Shown here piece by piece: positions 17,811-26,852 of a stretch of 64,000 bases of DNA (position 1 is the stretch's first letter; each line of letters begins with the position of its first letter). A program made the position numbers and the translations under genes. This stretch comes from CBDBES01 sp965204465. Lineage in GTDB: Bacteria > Spirochaetota > Leptospiria > Turneriellales > CBDBES01. The stretch spans positions 248,001-312,000 of the forward strand of contig CBDBES010000002.1 in the NCBI GenBank assembly GCA_965204465.1, given 5' to 3'. Below the pieces are notes generated by a model that worked only from the letters and a program-made list of their open reading frames with translations, was not told the DNA's origin and did no database searches.

Positions 17811-19250
17811 ATGAACTATGTTCCTGTGATAGGTTTGGAAGTACATTTGCAACTGAATACTAAAACAAAACTATTTAGCCATGATAGAGTATCTTTTGGA
17901 GACCCCCCCAATGTTAATACATCTGTTCTTTGCACTGCATTACCAGGTTCTCTTCCTGTTTTAAATCAGGAAGCGCTGGATAAGGCAATATTGGCAGGTA
18001 TTGCATTAAGAGGCACGATACATAGGGTCAGCAAATTTGATCGCAAAAATTATTTTTATCCCGATTTGCCTAAAGGATATCAGATATCTCAATATTATGA
18101 ACCCTATTGCACAAAAGGTAAAATAGAAATTGATCTGGGGAATGGAAATAAAAAGGATATTGGTATCACAAGGGTACATATAGAAGAAGATGCTGGCAAA
18201 TTGATCCATTCAGAGGATGATCAATTAAAAGAAAGCTATGTTGATTTGAATCGGGCGGGTACTCCATTGATTGAAATTGTATCTGAACCGGACATTAGTA
18301 GTTCCCAGGAAGCATATATGTATCTAAATGAACTTAAAAATATAATGGAATACATTGATGTTTCTGATTGCAATATGGAACAGGGATCTCTTAGATGTGA
18401 TGCCAATGTATCTGTTAAAGAGAGTGATAGCCCCCAGCTGGGTACAAGGGTAGAGATTAAAAATTTGAATACTTTTAAAGGAGTAAAGGCTGCCATTGAA
18501 TATGAGATCAATAGACAGATAGAATTACTTTCCTCTCATGAAGAGGTGGTGCAAGAAACCTGCCTATGGAATGCTAGTTTGAATCAAACCTTTCCCATGA
18601 GAAGCAAAGAAGAATCCCATGATTATCGTTATTTTCCTGATCCAGACTTGTCTCCCATTGAGTTAAAAGAAGAGGATATACAAAGAATAAGAAATACGCT
18701 TCCAGAGTTGGCCTACCAAAAAAGAGAAAGGTTTATGAAAGAGTATCAGCTACCGGAATATGATATAAAAATATTAACTTCCAATCGAAAGACAGCCGAC
18801 TACTTTGAAGAAACTGTAAAACAAGGCATTCCGGACAAAAAGGCATCTAATTGGATCATCTCAGAGATGATGGCCATTACCAGCGAAAAAAAATGCCAAT
18901 TAGCCGATCTTTTCCCGGCAATCTTTCTGGCAGAATTGATAGAGCAAATTGAATGCGGTAATATATCTGGTAAAATAGGAAAAAATGTAATGCAAGAAAT
19001 GATAAATACTTCGCAAAGACCAAAAGATATCATACAGAAAAAAGGTCTCATGCAAATTTCAGATGAGGGTTCCATTCAAAAGTTAGTGGAAGAAGTAATT
19101 TCAGAAAATGAATCATCCGTATCTGCCTATAAGAAAGGAAAAGAAAGAGCCCTGGGATATTTAGTAGGGCAGGTTATGCAAAAGTCGAAAGGAAAAGCAA
19201 ATCCTCCCATCGTAAATAAATTATTGATCCAAAAGCTAAAATCAATGTAG
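17811..19250 (+). CDS. gatB: Asp-tRNA(Asn)/Glu-tRNA(Gln) amidotransferase subunit B
   Basis: GatB binds mischarged tRNA and transfers ammonia in the GatCAB transamidation pathway. The protein opens with MNYVPVIGLEVHLQLNTKTK and contains DRKNYFYPDLPKGYQISQYY, HIEEDAGKLIH, VDLNRAGTPLIEIV and SLRCDANVSV, with the YqeY-like tail at the end. The ATG at 17811 gives 479 residues, the usual length; the frame is open further upstream but that sequence is not conserved-looking. gatA and gatC are not in the window. The hydrolase gene follows after 15 bases. Confidence 0.96.
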   Translation: MNYVPVIGLEVHLQLNTKTKLFSHDRVSFGDPPNVNTSVLCTALPGSLPVLNQEALDKAILAGIALRGTIHRVSKFDRKNYFYPDLPKGYQISQYYEPYCTKGKIEIDLGNGNKKDIGITRVHIEEDAGKLIHSEDDQLKESYVDLNRAGTPLIEIVSEPDISSSQEAYMYLNELKNIMEYIDVSDCNMEQGSLRCDANVSVKESDSPQLGTRVEIKNLNTFKGVKAAIEYEINRQIELLSSHEEVVQETCLWNASLNQTFPMRSKEESHDYRYFPDPDLSPIELKEEDIQRIRNTLPELAYQKRERFMKEYQLPEYDIKILTSNRKTADYFEETVKQGIPDKKASNWIISEMMAITSEKKCQLADLFPAIFLAELIEQIECGNISGKIGKNVMQEMINTSQRPKDIIQKKGLMQISDEGSIQKLVEEVISENESSVSAYKKGKERALGYLVGQVMQKSKGKANPPIVNKLLIQKLKSM

Positions 19251-19265
19251 TTTGCCAGTTATTTT

Positions 19266-20264
19266 ATGTTATTTTTATTGATTCTTATAGCAGTAGTTTG
19301 TATCTTAATATGGGGTCATTATGGTTTCCCAGAAGAAGTAAATCCTAATGCCTTTCAGGAAGACCCTTCCCCCAAAGATATGATTAAAGGGGCTGAACCT
19401 TATAGGCTAGAGGGAAAAAGTGAAACTGCTATTTTATTAGTACATGGATTTGAAGGATCTCCCTATGTATTCAGGTCCCTGGCGGAATTGCTTCATAAGA
19501 AAGGATATACGGTGATTGCGCCTCTTTTACCGGGGCATGGGACTTCGGTAAATCATTTCAAAAAAACAAGATATGAACATTGGTTTAAAGCCGTTCATGA
19601 TCTTTATATTAAAGAAAGACCTAAGTATAAGCATTTTTTTTTATTAGGATTTTCATTGGGTGGTAACCTATGTTTAAAGACAATGATCACCGTCCCCGAG
19701 AATATATCCCCAACTGGTTTGATAGCAATTTCTACCCCTGTATGCTTAAATGGAATATTAAACGGAAAGATCATTATTAAAGATTGGCGTTTATTATTTT
19801 CAGGATTTCTTAAAGAATTTTTACCGTATCTTCCTAAAAAGCGACATGCAGCTTCTGGAATTATAAATCCATGGACAGGATATTCAGATGTTTATACTTC
19901 TAATTGCATTCACTCCCTTAAAATAAATGCGCCTAAAATACGTAAATTTTTGCCAAATATCAAGGTACCCGTTTGTCTTATGCAGGCCAGAAATGATAAA
20001 ACAATCCATTCAGAGAATCTACATTATCTTTTCAGGAATATTGGTTCTAAAAAAAAGTATGCCTTTATGTTTGATATGGAAGATGATTTTTCAACCAGGC
20101 ATGTGATCGTCACCCATGAACAGACTAAAAATCAGATATATCATTATATTTCTAGATTCTTAGAAGATATCTTGAATCAATTTGATAAAAAATCATTTTG
20201 GGGAATAGCCAAAAGAAAAAGAAACAGTCTTTATGACCATAGAATTGAAAATATTAAATCATGA
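19266..20264 (+). CDS. Membrane-anchored alpha/beta hydrolase (carboxylesterase/lipase-like)
   Basis: Residues 1-17 form an N-terminal hydrophobic anchor. The hydrolase fold follows: LLVHGFEGSPYVFRSLAELL (oxyanion HG at 60-61), LLPGHGTS (87-94), the nucleophile elbow LGFSLGG with Ser130, the acid in MQARNDKTIHSE and the histidine in FSTRHVIVTHEQ. It fits the family of EstD-like carboxylesterases and monoacylglycerol lipases; substrate unknown. It follows gatB by 15 bases and overlaps the next gene by 4 bases (ATGA), so these genes are translationally coupled. Confidence 0.85.
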   Translation: MLFLLILIAVVCILIWGHYGFPEEVNPNAFQEDPSPKDMIKGAEPYRLEGKSETAILLVHGFEGSPYVFRSLAELLHKKGYTVIAPLLPGHGTSVNHFKKTRYEHWFKAVHDLYIKERPKYKHFFLLGFSLGGNLCLKTMITVPENISPTGLIAISTPVCLNGILNGKIIIKDWRLLFSGFLKEFLPYLPKKRHAASGIINPWTGYSDVYTSNCIHSLKINAPKIRKFLPNIKVPVCLMQARNDKTIHSENLHYLFRNIGSKKKYAFMFDMEDDFSTRHVIVTHEQTKNQIYHYISRFLEDILNQFDKKSFWGIAKRKRNSLYDHRIENIKS

Positions 20265-21391
20265 ATTATTTTATATATTTACTTCTTTTTTTTATTTCTC
20301 TTCAAATAGGATGCATCCGTTTTAAGGTAAATCACTTAAAAGCTATAGAAGTTGCAAGTATACCTATAAATAATAAACCTTTGAGCTTTCCTAAACGAAA
20401 TGGTTTTTATTATGGAATACCTGGAAGAATTGGAATAGATACAGACAAGATTGTAATTAGCGAACCTAATAAAAGAAGCATCAATATTTTTACAGACCAA
20501 AAGAAAAAACCTTTGGTGATCTATTCTAAAAAATTTTATGATCCAAAAATAAAAAAGGGAGAAATTATTTTAGATAATGATTCAGAATATATTTTAAATG
20601 AAAATTTGAATATCCCTGGAATTATAATAAGCGGTAAAGAAAATGATTTTTTAGTCCAAAATTATATTTTCCCATCCTCTCTTCCTGAAAAAAATAATAA
20701 AAAGAACCCTGAACCAAAGGGCTTTTATAAAGTACTTCATTTTAATTATAAAGGGAACCTCCTTGGTATTATTGGGCGTATGGGCCAGGCAGAGCTATCT
20801 TTTGAAAATATAATCTGGATGGATGTGGATACAGATAATTCTTTATGGATATTGTATAGATATCTGGATGATCTCTATTTAGATCGTCTTTACGAAAATA
20901 AACTTGAAAATCAATTCAAAGAAAAAGAATGTGAAAATATTTTGTTCCAAGGAATAACTAAAAAGAAGGAAATGCTATATATATGCGAATATATGTATCC
21001 TTTTTATGAAGGGAATAAAATTCTTATGGTGGGTAAAGTAGAAAAAAGAATCAATAAAAATAAAATAGAAGATTATATTTTTCAACATAGAGTTGTAAAA
21101 GTAAAGGACCTGGATTCAGATAAAATTACTGAAATTTTTAAAAGACTCAATGATGCGGAAGAATTCCCCTATATCCCATACGATGAAAGCCATATTATGA
21201 TATGGCAAACAAAGAAACATAATGCTTTTAAATATTCCATATATAATTTAGAAGGTGATTTGACTAAAAATCTACAAATTGATCTGAAGGATGATTCTCA
21301 TTCATGGAGGGCGACCTATGCAACTCTTAGAGGCGATTTTTATAGCATACGTATATTCAGCAATCGTATTTATATTTATCAATGGGAATAA
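20261..21391 (+). CDS. Putative lipoprotein, unknown function
   Basis: The 376-residue product has a lipoprotein-type signal peptide (YLLLFFISLQIGC, Cys at 18). The rest is soluble and rich in Lys, Asp and Tyr, with alternating strands (GIDTDKIVISEPNKRSINIF, IWMDVDTDNSLWILYRYLDD) that suggest a beta-propeller-like fold. I do not recognise a named family. It overlaps the hydrolase start-to-stop by 4 bases and is followed directly by nnr, so it is an operon member. Confidence 0.7.
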   Translation: MNYFIYLLLFFISLQIGCIRFKVNHLKAIEVASIPINNKPLSFPKRNGFYYGIPGRIGIDTDKIVISEPNKRSINIFTDQKKKPLVIYSKKFYDPKIKKGEIILDNDSEYILNENLNIPGIIISGKENDFLVQNYIFPSSLPEKNNKKNPEPKGFYKVLHFNYKGNLLGIIGRMGQAELSFENIIWMDVDTDNSLWILYRYLDDLYLDRLYENKLENQFKEKECENILFQGITKKKEMLYICEYMYPFYEGNKILMVGKVEKRINKNKIEDYIFQHRVVKVKDLDSDKITEIFKRLNDAEEFPYIPYDESHIMIWQTKKHNAFKYSIYNLEGDLTKNLQIDLKDDSHSWRATYATLRGDFYSIRIFSNRIYIYQWE

Positions 21392-21393
21392 AT

Positions 21394-22959
21394 ATGATCC
21401 CGGATTTTAATCATCTATCTGGAATTCCAGTACTCAATTCTTCAGAAGCCGAAAAATGGGATAAGTATTCTATCAAAAAAGGCATATCATCACAAACACT
21501 TATGGCATGGGCGGGATATGCTGCATTTTCAAAGATGTGGAAGCAAAAAAGATTCCGGAAAATAGAGGCAGTTCATTTTTTATTGGGTAAAGGAAACAAT
21601 GGAGGAGACGGATACGTAATTGCCTGGCATATATTGAATTTTTTTGATCTAAAAGTATTTTTCTGGCAATTATCCAAACCGGCAACGAAAGATGCTAAAT
21701 ATTTTTATGCCCTATGTAAAAGAAATCATGGACCAAAATTATTTATATCTGATATAAATGGGATTAAAAAACATCATCTAAAAAACGCATTGTTACTCGA
21801 TTGTTTATTTGGTACAGGATTTACAAAAGAAATTGATCCAATCGTAGAGTCTGTATTTAAGTTTTTGCATAAAAAAAAATGCCATAAAATTTCCATAGAT
21901 ATACCCAGCGGAGTGTTTGCAAATGGGGATGACTTCAAACATCTCCCCTTCACGGCAGATGAGACCTATACTTTTGGGAGTTATAAAATAGGACATCTAA
22001 TAGAGCCAGGTATCCTATATTCGGGAAAGGTTACCGTATTCCCCATAGGCTTTTGTCCTATTGATTTTCCTATGCGCAGAACTTTAAAAAGAGTGAAGTG
22101 GAAATCGCTTCGGAATAGTAGATCCAATAAATACAGTAGTGGAGTTCTTAAGATATTAGGGGGCAGTCCAGGAATGGAAGGAGCCGCCATTATGTCCGCT
22201 TATTCTTTTTTACGATTGGGGGGAGGCTTGGCGAAAATATATTCTACATCGAAAGGTATAAAAAAGCATTTGCGGAATTTACCCGAAATGATGTTCCTGG
22301 TCGATGAAGACTTTGAGCGATTAGAAAAAAAGTTTTTAGAAGATATTCAAAAAAGCTCTAAAGAAAATGTAGTTCTAATAGGGGTTGGATTAGGGGAAAA
22401 ACTCTCCGTAGATTTTTGGGAGAAGCTATTTTCTTTAAAATATATAAGGCTTATCTTAGATGGTTCTGTATTGAATCAAGTGTATGAAATACAAAAATTA
22501 TTTGAAAGGCATCAAAACCAGGTGATCATTATGACTCCTCATGCCGGAGAAGCAAAAAAAATCTTAGGGCAGGAAATCACCAATATACGCGAAGCCTCTT
22601 TGGCAATCCATCATAAATATAAAGCATGTATTTATTTAAAAGGACCTGGAGGCATGATCATTTTTCAGGGGAATGATCATAATGAGAAGCCTATTGAAAT
22701 ATACACTGCTTCTAATCAATATCAGCTGGCAACAGGGGGAACGGGAGATGTTTTAGCTGGCATTTTAGCTAATATGATCTATAGATATTCAGATTCTAAT
22801 ACAATTGAAAAAACTATACAGAAGGCATTAGAAAAAGGACTATACGTTTATTTTAAATTAGCTCAAAAAATTACAACTAAATATACTCATTCAAAATATA
22901 AAAATGATTTTTTAATGCCGTCTGATATGATCAAATCATTAGAGAAAATAAAATTGTAG
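21394..22959 (+). CDS. nnr: Bifunctional NAD(P)H-hydrate epimerase / dehydratase
   Basis: This enzyme repairs damaged NAD(P)H hydrates. The N-terminal YjeF epimerase domain shows LLGKGNNGGDGYVIAW (near residues 65-80) and SIDIPSGVFANGD. The C-terminal ribokinase-like dehydratase domain shows ILGGSPGMEGAAIMSA, MTPHAGEAKKIL and ATGGTGDVLAGILA, the nucleotide-binding loop. Both domains look intact at about 521 residues. I prefer the ATG at 21394, which follows the preceding stop and has GGGA upstream; an ATG at 21382 would add four residues. It ends the hydrolase-lipoprotein-nnr group, with a small hairpin at 22981-22995 after it. Confidence 0.93.
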   Translation: MIPDFNHLSGIPVLNSSEAEKWDKYSIKKGISSQTLMAWAGYAAFSKMWKQKRFRKIEAVHFLLGKGNNGGDGYVIAWHILNFFDLKVFFWQLSKPATKDAKYFYALCKRNHGPKLFISDINGIKKHHLKNALLLDCLFGTGFTKEIDPIVESVFKFLHKKKCHKISIDIPSGVFANGDDFKHLPFTADETYTFGSYKIGHLIEPGILYSGKVTVFPIGFCPIDFPMRRTLKRVKWKSLRNSRSNKYSSGVLKILGGSPGMEGAAIMSAYSFLRLGGGLAKIYSTSKGIKKHLRNLPEMMFLVDEDFERLEKKFLEDIQKSSKENVVLIGVGLGEKLSVDFWEKLFSLKYIRLILDGSVLNQVYEIQKLFERHQNQVIIMTPHAGEAKKILGQEITNIREASLAIHHKYKACIYLKGPGGMIIFQGNDHNEKPIEIYTASNQYQLATGGTGDVLAGILANMIYRYSDSNTIEKTIQKALEKGLYVYFKLAQKITTKYTHSKYKNDFLMPSDMIKSLEKIKL

Positions 22960-22980
22960 AGTACACTAAAATTTCAGAAA

Positions 22981-22995
22981 TGGAACGCCGTTCCA
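22981..22995. other. Short perfect hairpin after nnr
   Basis: TGGAAC GCC GTTCCA is a perfect 6-bp stem with a 3-base loop, 21 bases after the nnr stop. No T tract follows directly, so a terminator role is uncertain. Confidence 0.35.
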
Positions 22996-23013
22996 ATTCT
23001 TTATGTATACTCC

Positions 23014-23177
23014 TGCAAAACATGGATGTTTTGCAAGGCTGGGACTGGGTTACAGGATGTGACCCGCCCAGTCTAACTTCCATGCAAAACATGGATGTTT
23101 TGCAAGGCTGGGACTGGGTTACAGGATGTGACCCGCCCAGTCTAACTTCCATGCAAAACATGGATGTTTTGCAAGGC
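23014..23177. repeat. 69-bp tandem repeat, about 2.4 copies, with internal palindromes
   Basis: The palindrome GCAAAACATGGATGTTTTGC (9-bp arms, GG centre) occurs at 23015-23034, 23084-23103 and 23153-23172, exactly 69 bp apart. Between copies lies an identical GC-rich segment with a second hairpin, GACTGGG pairing with CCCAGTC. The two complete units look identical, which implies recent duplication or selection. Because 69 is a multiple of 3, spurious ORFs appear on both strands. It is neither a CRISPR array (no variable spacers) nor a recognisable gene. Confidence 0.85.
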
Positions 23178-23198
23178 AAGAAAGTCAAATATTTTTTC

Positions 23199-23220
23199 TT
23201 TTTTTTTTTTTGGGGGGGGG
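23199..23220. repeat. Adjacent T13 and G9 homopolymers
   Basis: Thirteen T (23199-23211) run straight into nine G (23212-23220). Long G tracts are rare in such AT-rich DNA and often vary in length. The tract lies 220 bases before the restriction-modification gene, in a possible promoter region. It could also be an assembly artefact. Confidence 0.7.
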
Positions 23221-23224
23221 TATT

Positions 23225-23252
23225 TTTCTTCCTTTTGTAAAAAAGGAAGAAA
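23225..23252. terminator. Strong A/T hairpin, possible terminator
   Basis: TTTCTTCCTTTT (23225-23236) and AAAAGGAAGAAA (23241-23252) form a perfect 12-bp stem with a GTAA loop. It has no T tract after it on the plus strand, but the T/G homopolymers lie on the other side. It may insulate the restriction-modification gene from nnr. Confidence 0.45.
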
Positions 23253-23281
23253 TACCTGTTCCGTAGGGAACGTTCTATTTA

Positions 23282-23324
23282 TAATTAAATTTGCACTTTA
23301 TGCCAAACGCTCCTACTTATAGGT
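23282..23324 (+). repeat. Left arm of inverted repeat flanking the R-M gene
   Basis: This 43-base arm matches the complement of 26672-26714 at about 35 positions without gaps, including TAATTAAA, ACTTTATGCCAA and CCTACTTATAGGT. The arms enclose only the 1070-aa restriction-modification gene, starting 116 bases before it. This suggests a discrete mobile or invertible cassette. Confidence 0.8.
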
Positions 23325-23440
23325 CTTTGCCTCATCAAACTGGGTTGATCTTGGATACACGAAATTTCTAACTTTTAACTGAAGTATTCACTAATTTAGT
23401 TTACAATTCATAGTAAGAAACAATTTATGCTTTCGTATTT

Positions 23441-26400
23441 ATGAACTATGAGGAGATCATTTTAGACTATTACAAAGATTTAATTCTTAATAAAAATGCA
23501 AAAGAAGAAGTCAAAAAAAATAAATTTCAGGACCTACTCTCAAGACTCTTTCCATCGGCAGTAAAAGAAAGACAAGAATATACCTCCAATCTAGAAAAAA
23601 GTGTCAAAGTCACGAGCTCTGGTCTGGTTACCACCGGACAAATTGACGCCTATTTTGGTGATCTGGTGATCGAGTTTGAGAGAAATGTCCCTCAAAAACT
23701 TGATGAGGGTTGCCGGCAAATAAAACAATATTGTTCCGCATTATGGAATGAAAAGGCAGATAAAAAACCATATATTGGTATTGTAACAGACGGACTCAAT
23801 TGGTATGTTTACTATCCAACCGCTGATTTTGAAAGAAATGTTTTGGAGCCTGAAGATGTTACTCTTCAAAAAAAAGAGGCCTTCTATTTGAATGGAGATC
23901 AAAAGAGTGTATCTTATTTTTTTGCCTTCATTAATCGGCTGTTCTTTAGGGAACAGATCATTACTCCTTCTATCGAAAATTTTAAAAAAGATTTTGGAGT
24001 AAACAGTATACTCTATGAAAATGTATTCAAAAACCTTAGTGAGACATTCTCTACAATAAGAAACAATAAAGAAGTTATCCTGAGTTTTAAACAATGGGAA
24101 AAGTATCTGACCTATACCTACGGTACTGTTGCCGTATCCGAAGACTTATATCTCAAACATTCTTATTTATGTGTTTTGGCTCGATTTATTATCTGGGCGG
24201 CTCTTGCAAAACATACAAAAAAAACAGTTGAGTCAGGTAGTCTTAATCTTATTCATGAATTGATATCAGGAGCATGGTTCAAAAATTATGGAATTATAAA
24301 CTTGGTAGAAGCAGACTTTTTTCACTGGGTCACGCATAAGAGCGTCAGGGAAAAGTTATCTTTTTCTTGGTTATTAGTTCTAAACCAACTACATACCTAT
24401 AATTTTGATCAGATCAAGGAAGACTTACTCAAAGGGCTTTATCAAGAACTGATCGACCCTGAAAACCGCCATGATCTGGGTGAATATTATACTCCTGATT
24501 GGTTATGTGAAACAATCTCAAAATATTTATTTGATAAGGCAATCAGGAGAACTAAAAATGAGATGCCAAAAACCTTGGACCCCGCCTGTGGTTCGGGTAG
24601 TTTTTTGAGAGCCTTGATCCACAGGGCAATCCAATTTTATAGTGAAAAATACGCCACTCAAGTAGATTGGTCTGTGGTTTTATCTGATATATTCAATAAG
24701 GTTGTTGGATTGGATATTCATCCCCTGGCAGTGATCATCGCCAAGGCCAACTATATTCTTACGATCAAAGATATTTTCAAATACAGAAGAACAGCCCAAA
24801 TCACCATTCCTGTATATTTGGCTGACTCCTTATTCATGCCAGAGGGTGAAGCTGACAATGTTCTCTTCGGTAAGAATGACATTACTATAAAATTTAGCGG
24901 TAAAGACTACAAATTTCCTCAGGAAGCTATGTCTTCAACCACCTCTTTTGATACGATGATCCTCTTTTCAACCAGTATCGCCTATGATATTGCTGAAGGA
25001 AATCAATATACAAAAGCAAGTTTTATGAATACACTTCAAAGACAATATCAAAATAACCTTGATAAAGAAATAATAGAAAGTATAACAGAAACTCTATATC
25101 AGCTTACTAAAGAACTTGCCGACAAAATTAAGAACAAAGAAAATACAATATGGTCTTTTATATTAAGAAATAATTTTAGACCATTATTTTTTAAAAACCA
25201 GTTTGATATTATCATTGGAAACCCCCCTTGGTTGACATACAATAATATTTCGGATGTTGAATATCAAAAGGAAATTAAGAAGCTCGCGGTCGATGAGTAT
25301 AAGATCGCTCCCAAGCAAGCCAAACTGATGACACAATTAGAGCTAGCTTCTTTATTTTTTGTACACGTCTGTGATAAATTTTTAAAGAACAGATATTTTC
25401 TTGGCTTTGTCATGCCGAGAAGTATTCTGAACGCGGATCAGCATAAAATATTTAGAGCCGAGACATGGGATGCTCTCTGTGATGTAACAGAGTATTGGGA
25501 TTTAGAAGGCGTCTCTCCTATATTCAATGTGCCTACTTGTGTTATTTTTGCCACGAAGAAAACACCAGTACCAAATAAGGAGTACAAAACCAGGTTTTAC
25601 TCTACCGAAAAAAAGTTGCCTGAAAAAGATATTCCCTTAGAGGCAGCTGAGAAACTGATTTCATATAAAACAGGTAAGTTATATCAATGCAAACTAGGAA
25701 ACAGGTCAGCCTTGCACAGTAAGAAAATAGTTTTGGATAATAGTTTATCTAGTTATTATAAGGGAAAATTTTTCCAAGGGGCAACTATCGTTCCCCGAAG
25801 TTTTTACTTCATAGAGTCTCCCAAACCAAATGAGTTATCTTTTTCTGAATTTAGCACTCGAACTGATCTAGAACAAGCAAAAGAGGCCAAGAACTCCTGG
25901 AAGGGGGTTACACTTTCAGGTAATATCGAGGTGGATTTTCTTTTTCACACGGCTCTTTCAAAGAATATTTTGCCCTTCTTTCTCACAGAATTACCTTATG
26001 TCGTGCTTCCTATGATACACAACAAGAATCAATTTTTGCTCAAAACGGCAAAAGAACTCAGACACGAAGGCTTTATTCACTTTCCGAGATGGCTGGAAAA
26101 GGCTGAGAAAGAATGGGCATTAAAAACAGCTGATAAATTATTCCGAATGAATCTATATCAGAGGTTAGATTATCAAAAGACTCTTACCAACCAAAAACCA
26201 GATCATCAATGGAAAGTCTTGTATAATACATCGGGTACCAATATTTCTGCCTGCATTTTAAATACAAGAAAACTGGATAAACCATTTTATGCCGATGCAA
26301 AAACTTATTGGTACGATGCTGCCAATGAAATAGAAGCATATTATCTTTTAGGCATACTTAACTCCAAGATTGCTAATGAATTAATTAAACCTTTTCAAAG

Positions 26401-26653
26401 CAAAGGATTATTAGGGCCACGCGATATACATACGAAAGCCTTGGAAATTCCATTCCCTCAATTTGATAAAGGGAATTCGGATCATGTTGAAGTTTCTAAA
26501 CTGAGTAAAAAAGCAAGTTTAAAAATTAAGAGCCTCTATGAAAAAAATCGAGTTAATGGAAGCCTCGCTTCTCAAAGAAAACAATGTCGTGAAGCTGTAA
26601 ATAAAGAAATTAAACAAATCACAGAACAAGTTAAACGAATCTTGTCTTTTTAG
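23441..26653 (+). CDS. Type IIG-like restriction-modification enzyme
   Basis: This is a 1070-residue single-chain enzyme. Residues 66-82 (QIDAYFGDLVIEFERN) look like a PD-(D/E)XK nuclease core in which the usual lysine is replaced, so cleavage activity is uncertain. The N6-adenine methyltransferase part has LGEYYTPDWLCETI (about 346-359), AdoMet motif I TLDPACGSGSFLRALI (about 378-393) and catalytic motif IV IIGNPPWLTY (about 590-599). The last 400 residues, ending in a basic coiled helix, should hold target recognition. Type IIG enzymes cut and methylate with one polypeptide. It stands alone and is enclosed by 43-base inverted repeats, which points to horizontal acquisition. It is unrelated in layout to the three-gene locus at 798-8086. 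Confidence 0.88.
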   Translation: MNYEEIILDYYKDLILNKNAKEEVKKNKFQDLLSRLFPSAVKERQEYTSNLEKSVKVTSSGLVTTGQIDAYFGDLVIEFERNVPQKLDEGCRQIKQYCSALWNEKADKKPYIGIVTDGLNWYVYYPTADFERNVLEPEDVTLQKKEAFYLNGDQKSVSYFFAFINRLFFREQIITPSIENFKKDFGVNSILYENVFKNLSETFSTIRNNKEVILSFKQWEKYLTYTYGTVAVSEDLYLKHSYLCVLARFIIWAALAKHTKKTVESGSLNLIHELISGAWFKNYGIINLVEADFFHWVTHKSVREKLSFSWLLVLNQLHTYNFDQIKEDLLKGLYQELIDPENRHDLGEYYTPDWLCETISKYLFDKAIRRTKNEMPKTLDPACGSGSFLRALIHRAIQFYSEKYATQVDWSVVLSDIFNKVVGLDIHPLAVIIAKANYILTIKDIFKYRRTAQITIPVYLADSLFMPEGEADNVLFGKNDITIKFSGKDYKFPQEAMSSTTSFDTMILFSTSIAYDIAEGNQYTKASFMNTLQRQYQNNLDKEIIESITETLYQLTKELADKIKNKENTIWSFILRNNFRPLFFKNQFDIIIGNPPWLTYNNISDVEYQKEIKKLAVDEYKIAPKQAKLMTQLELASLFFVHVCDKFLKNRYFLGFVMPRSILNADQHKIFRAETWDALCDVTEYWDLEGVSPIFNVPTCVIFATKKTPVPNKEYKTRFYSTEKKLPEKDIPLEAAEKLISYKTGKLYQCKLGNRSALHSKKIVLDNSLSSYYKGKFFQGATIVPRSFYFIESPKPNELSFSEFSTRTDLEQAKEAKNSWKGVTLSGNIEVDFLFHTALSKNILPFFLTELPYVVLPMIHNKNQFLLKTAKELRHEGFIHFPRWLEKAEKEWALKTADKLFRMNLYQRLDYQKTLTNQKPDHQWKVLYNTSGTNISACILNTRKLDKPFYADAKTYWYDAANEIEAYYLLGILNSKIANELIKPFQSKGLLGPRDIHTKALEIPFPQFDKGNSDHVEVSKLSKKASLKIKSLYEKNRVNGSLASQRKQCREAVNKEIKQITEQVKRILSF

Positions 26654-26671
26654 ATTTATTCCAATTCAAGA

Positions 26672-26714
26672 ACCTATAAGTAGGGATGCTTGGCATAAAG
26701 TATAGGTTTAATTA
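26672..26714 (-). repeat. Right arm of inverted repeat flanking the R-M gene
   Basis: This is the complement of the left arm at 23282-23324, about 35 of 43 positions alike and ungapped; the best core (26672-26701) is 26 of 30. It begins 18 bases after the R-M stop codon. No clear target-site duplication was found outside the arms. Confidence 0.8.
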
Positions 26715-26782
26715 CAGGACAAAAAAACATGCCGGTAGGGCATAAAAGTTGATTGCATCCAACTTTCGATGCAAAAAGGGGC

Positions 26783-26819
26783 AGGGTAAAAATTAGAATA
26801 CCGTTCCATTTTTTACCCT
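26783..26819. terminator. Bidirectional terminator-like hairpin between R-M gene and ychF
   Basis: AGGGTAAAAA (26783-26792) pairs with TTTTTACCCT (26810-26819) around a 17-base loop. It lies between two convergent genes, ending at 26653 (+) and 26853 (-), so it could stop transcription from both sides. A second stem, AAAGTTG with CAACTTT at 26745-26766, lies just before it. Confidence 0.6.
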
Positions 26820-26852
26820 ACCATGGTATCTATCAAAAAATGATTTTATACA

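Noticed and set aside
23014..23177. Possible CRISPR array
   Set aside because: Units are identical end to end with no variable spacers, and no cas genes are present.
22931..23240. Overlapping ORFs of about 85 residues on both strands over the 69-bp repeat
   Set aside because: The repeat length is a multiple of three, so it yields open frames by periodicity; the encoded peptides are just repeats of one 23-residue unit on each strand.
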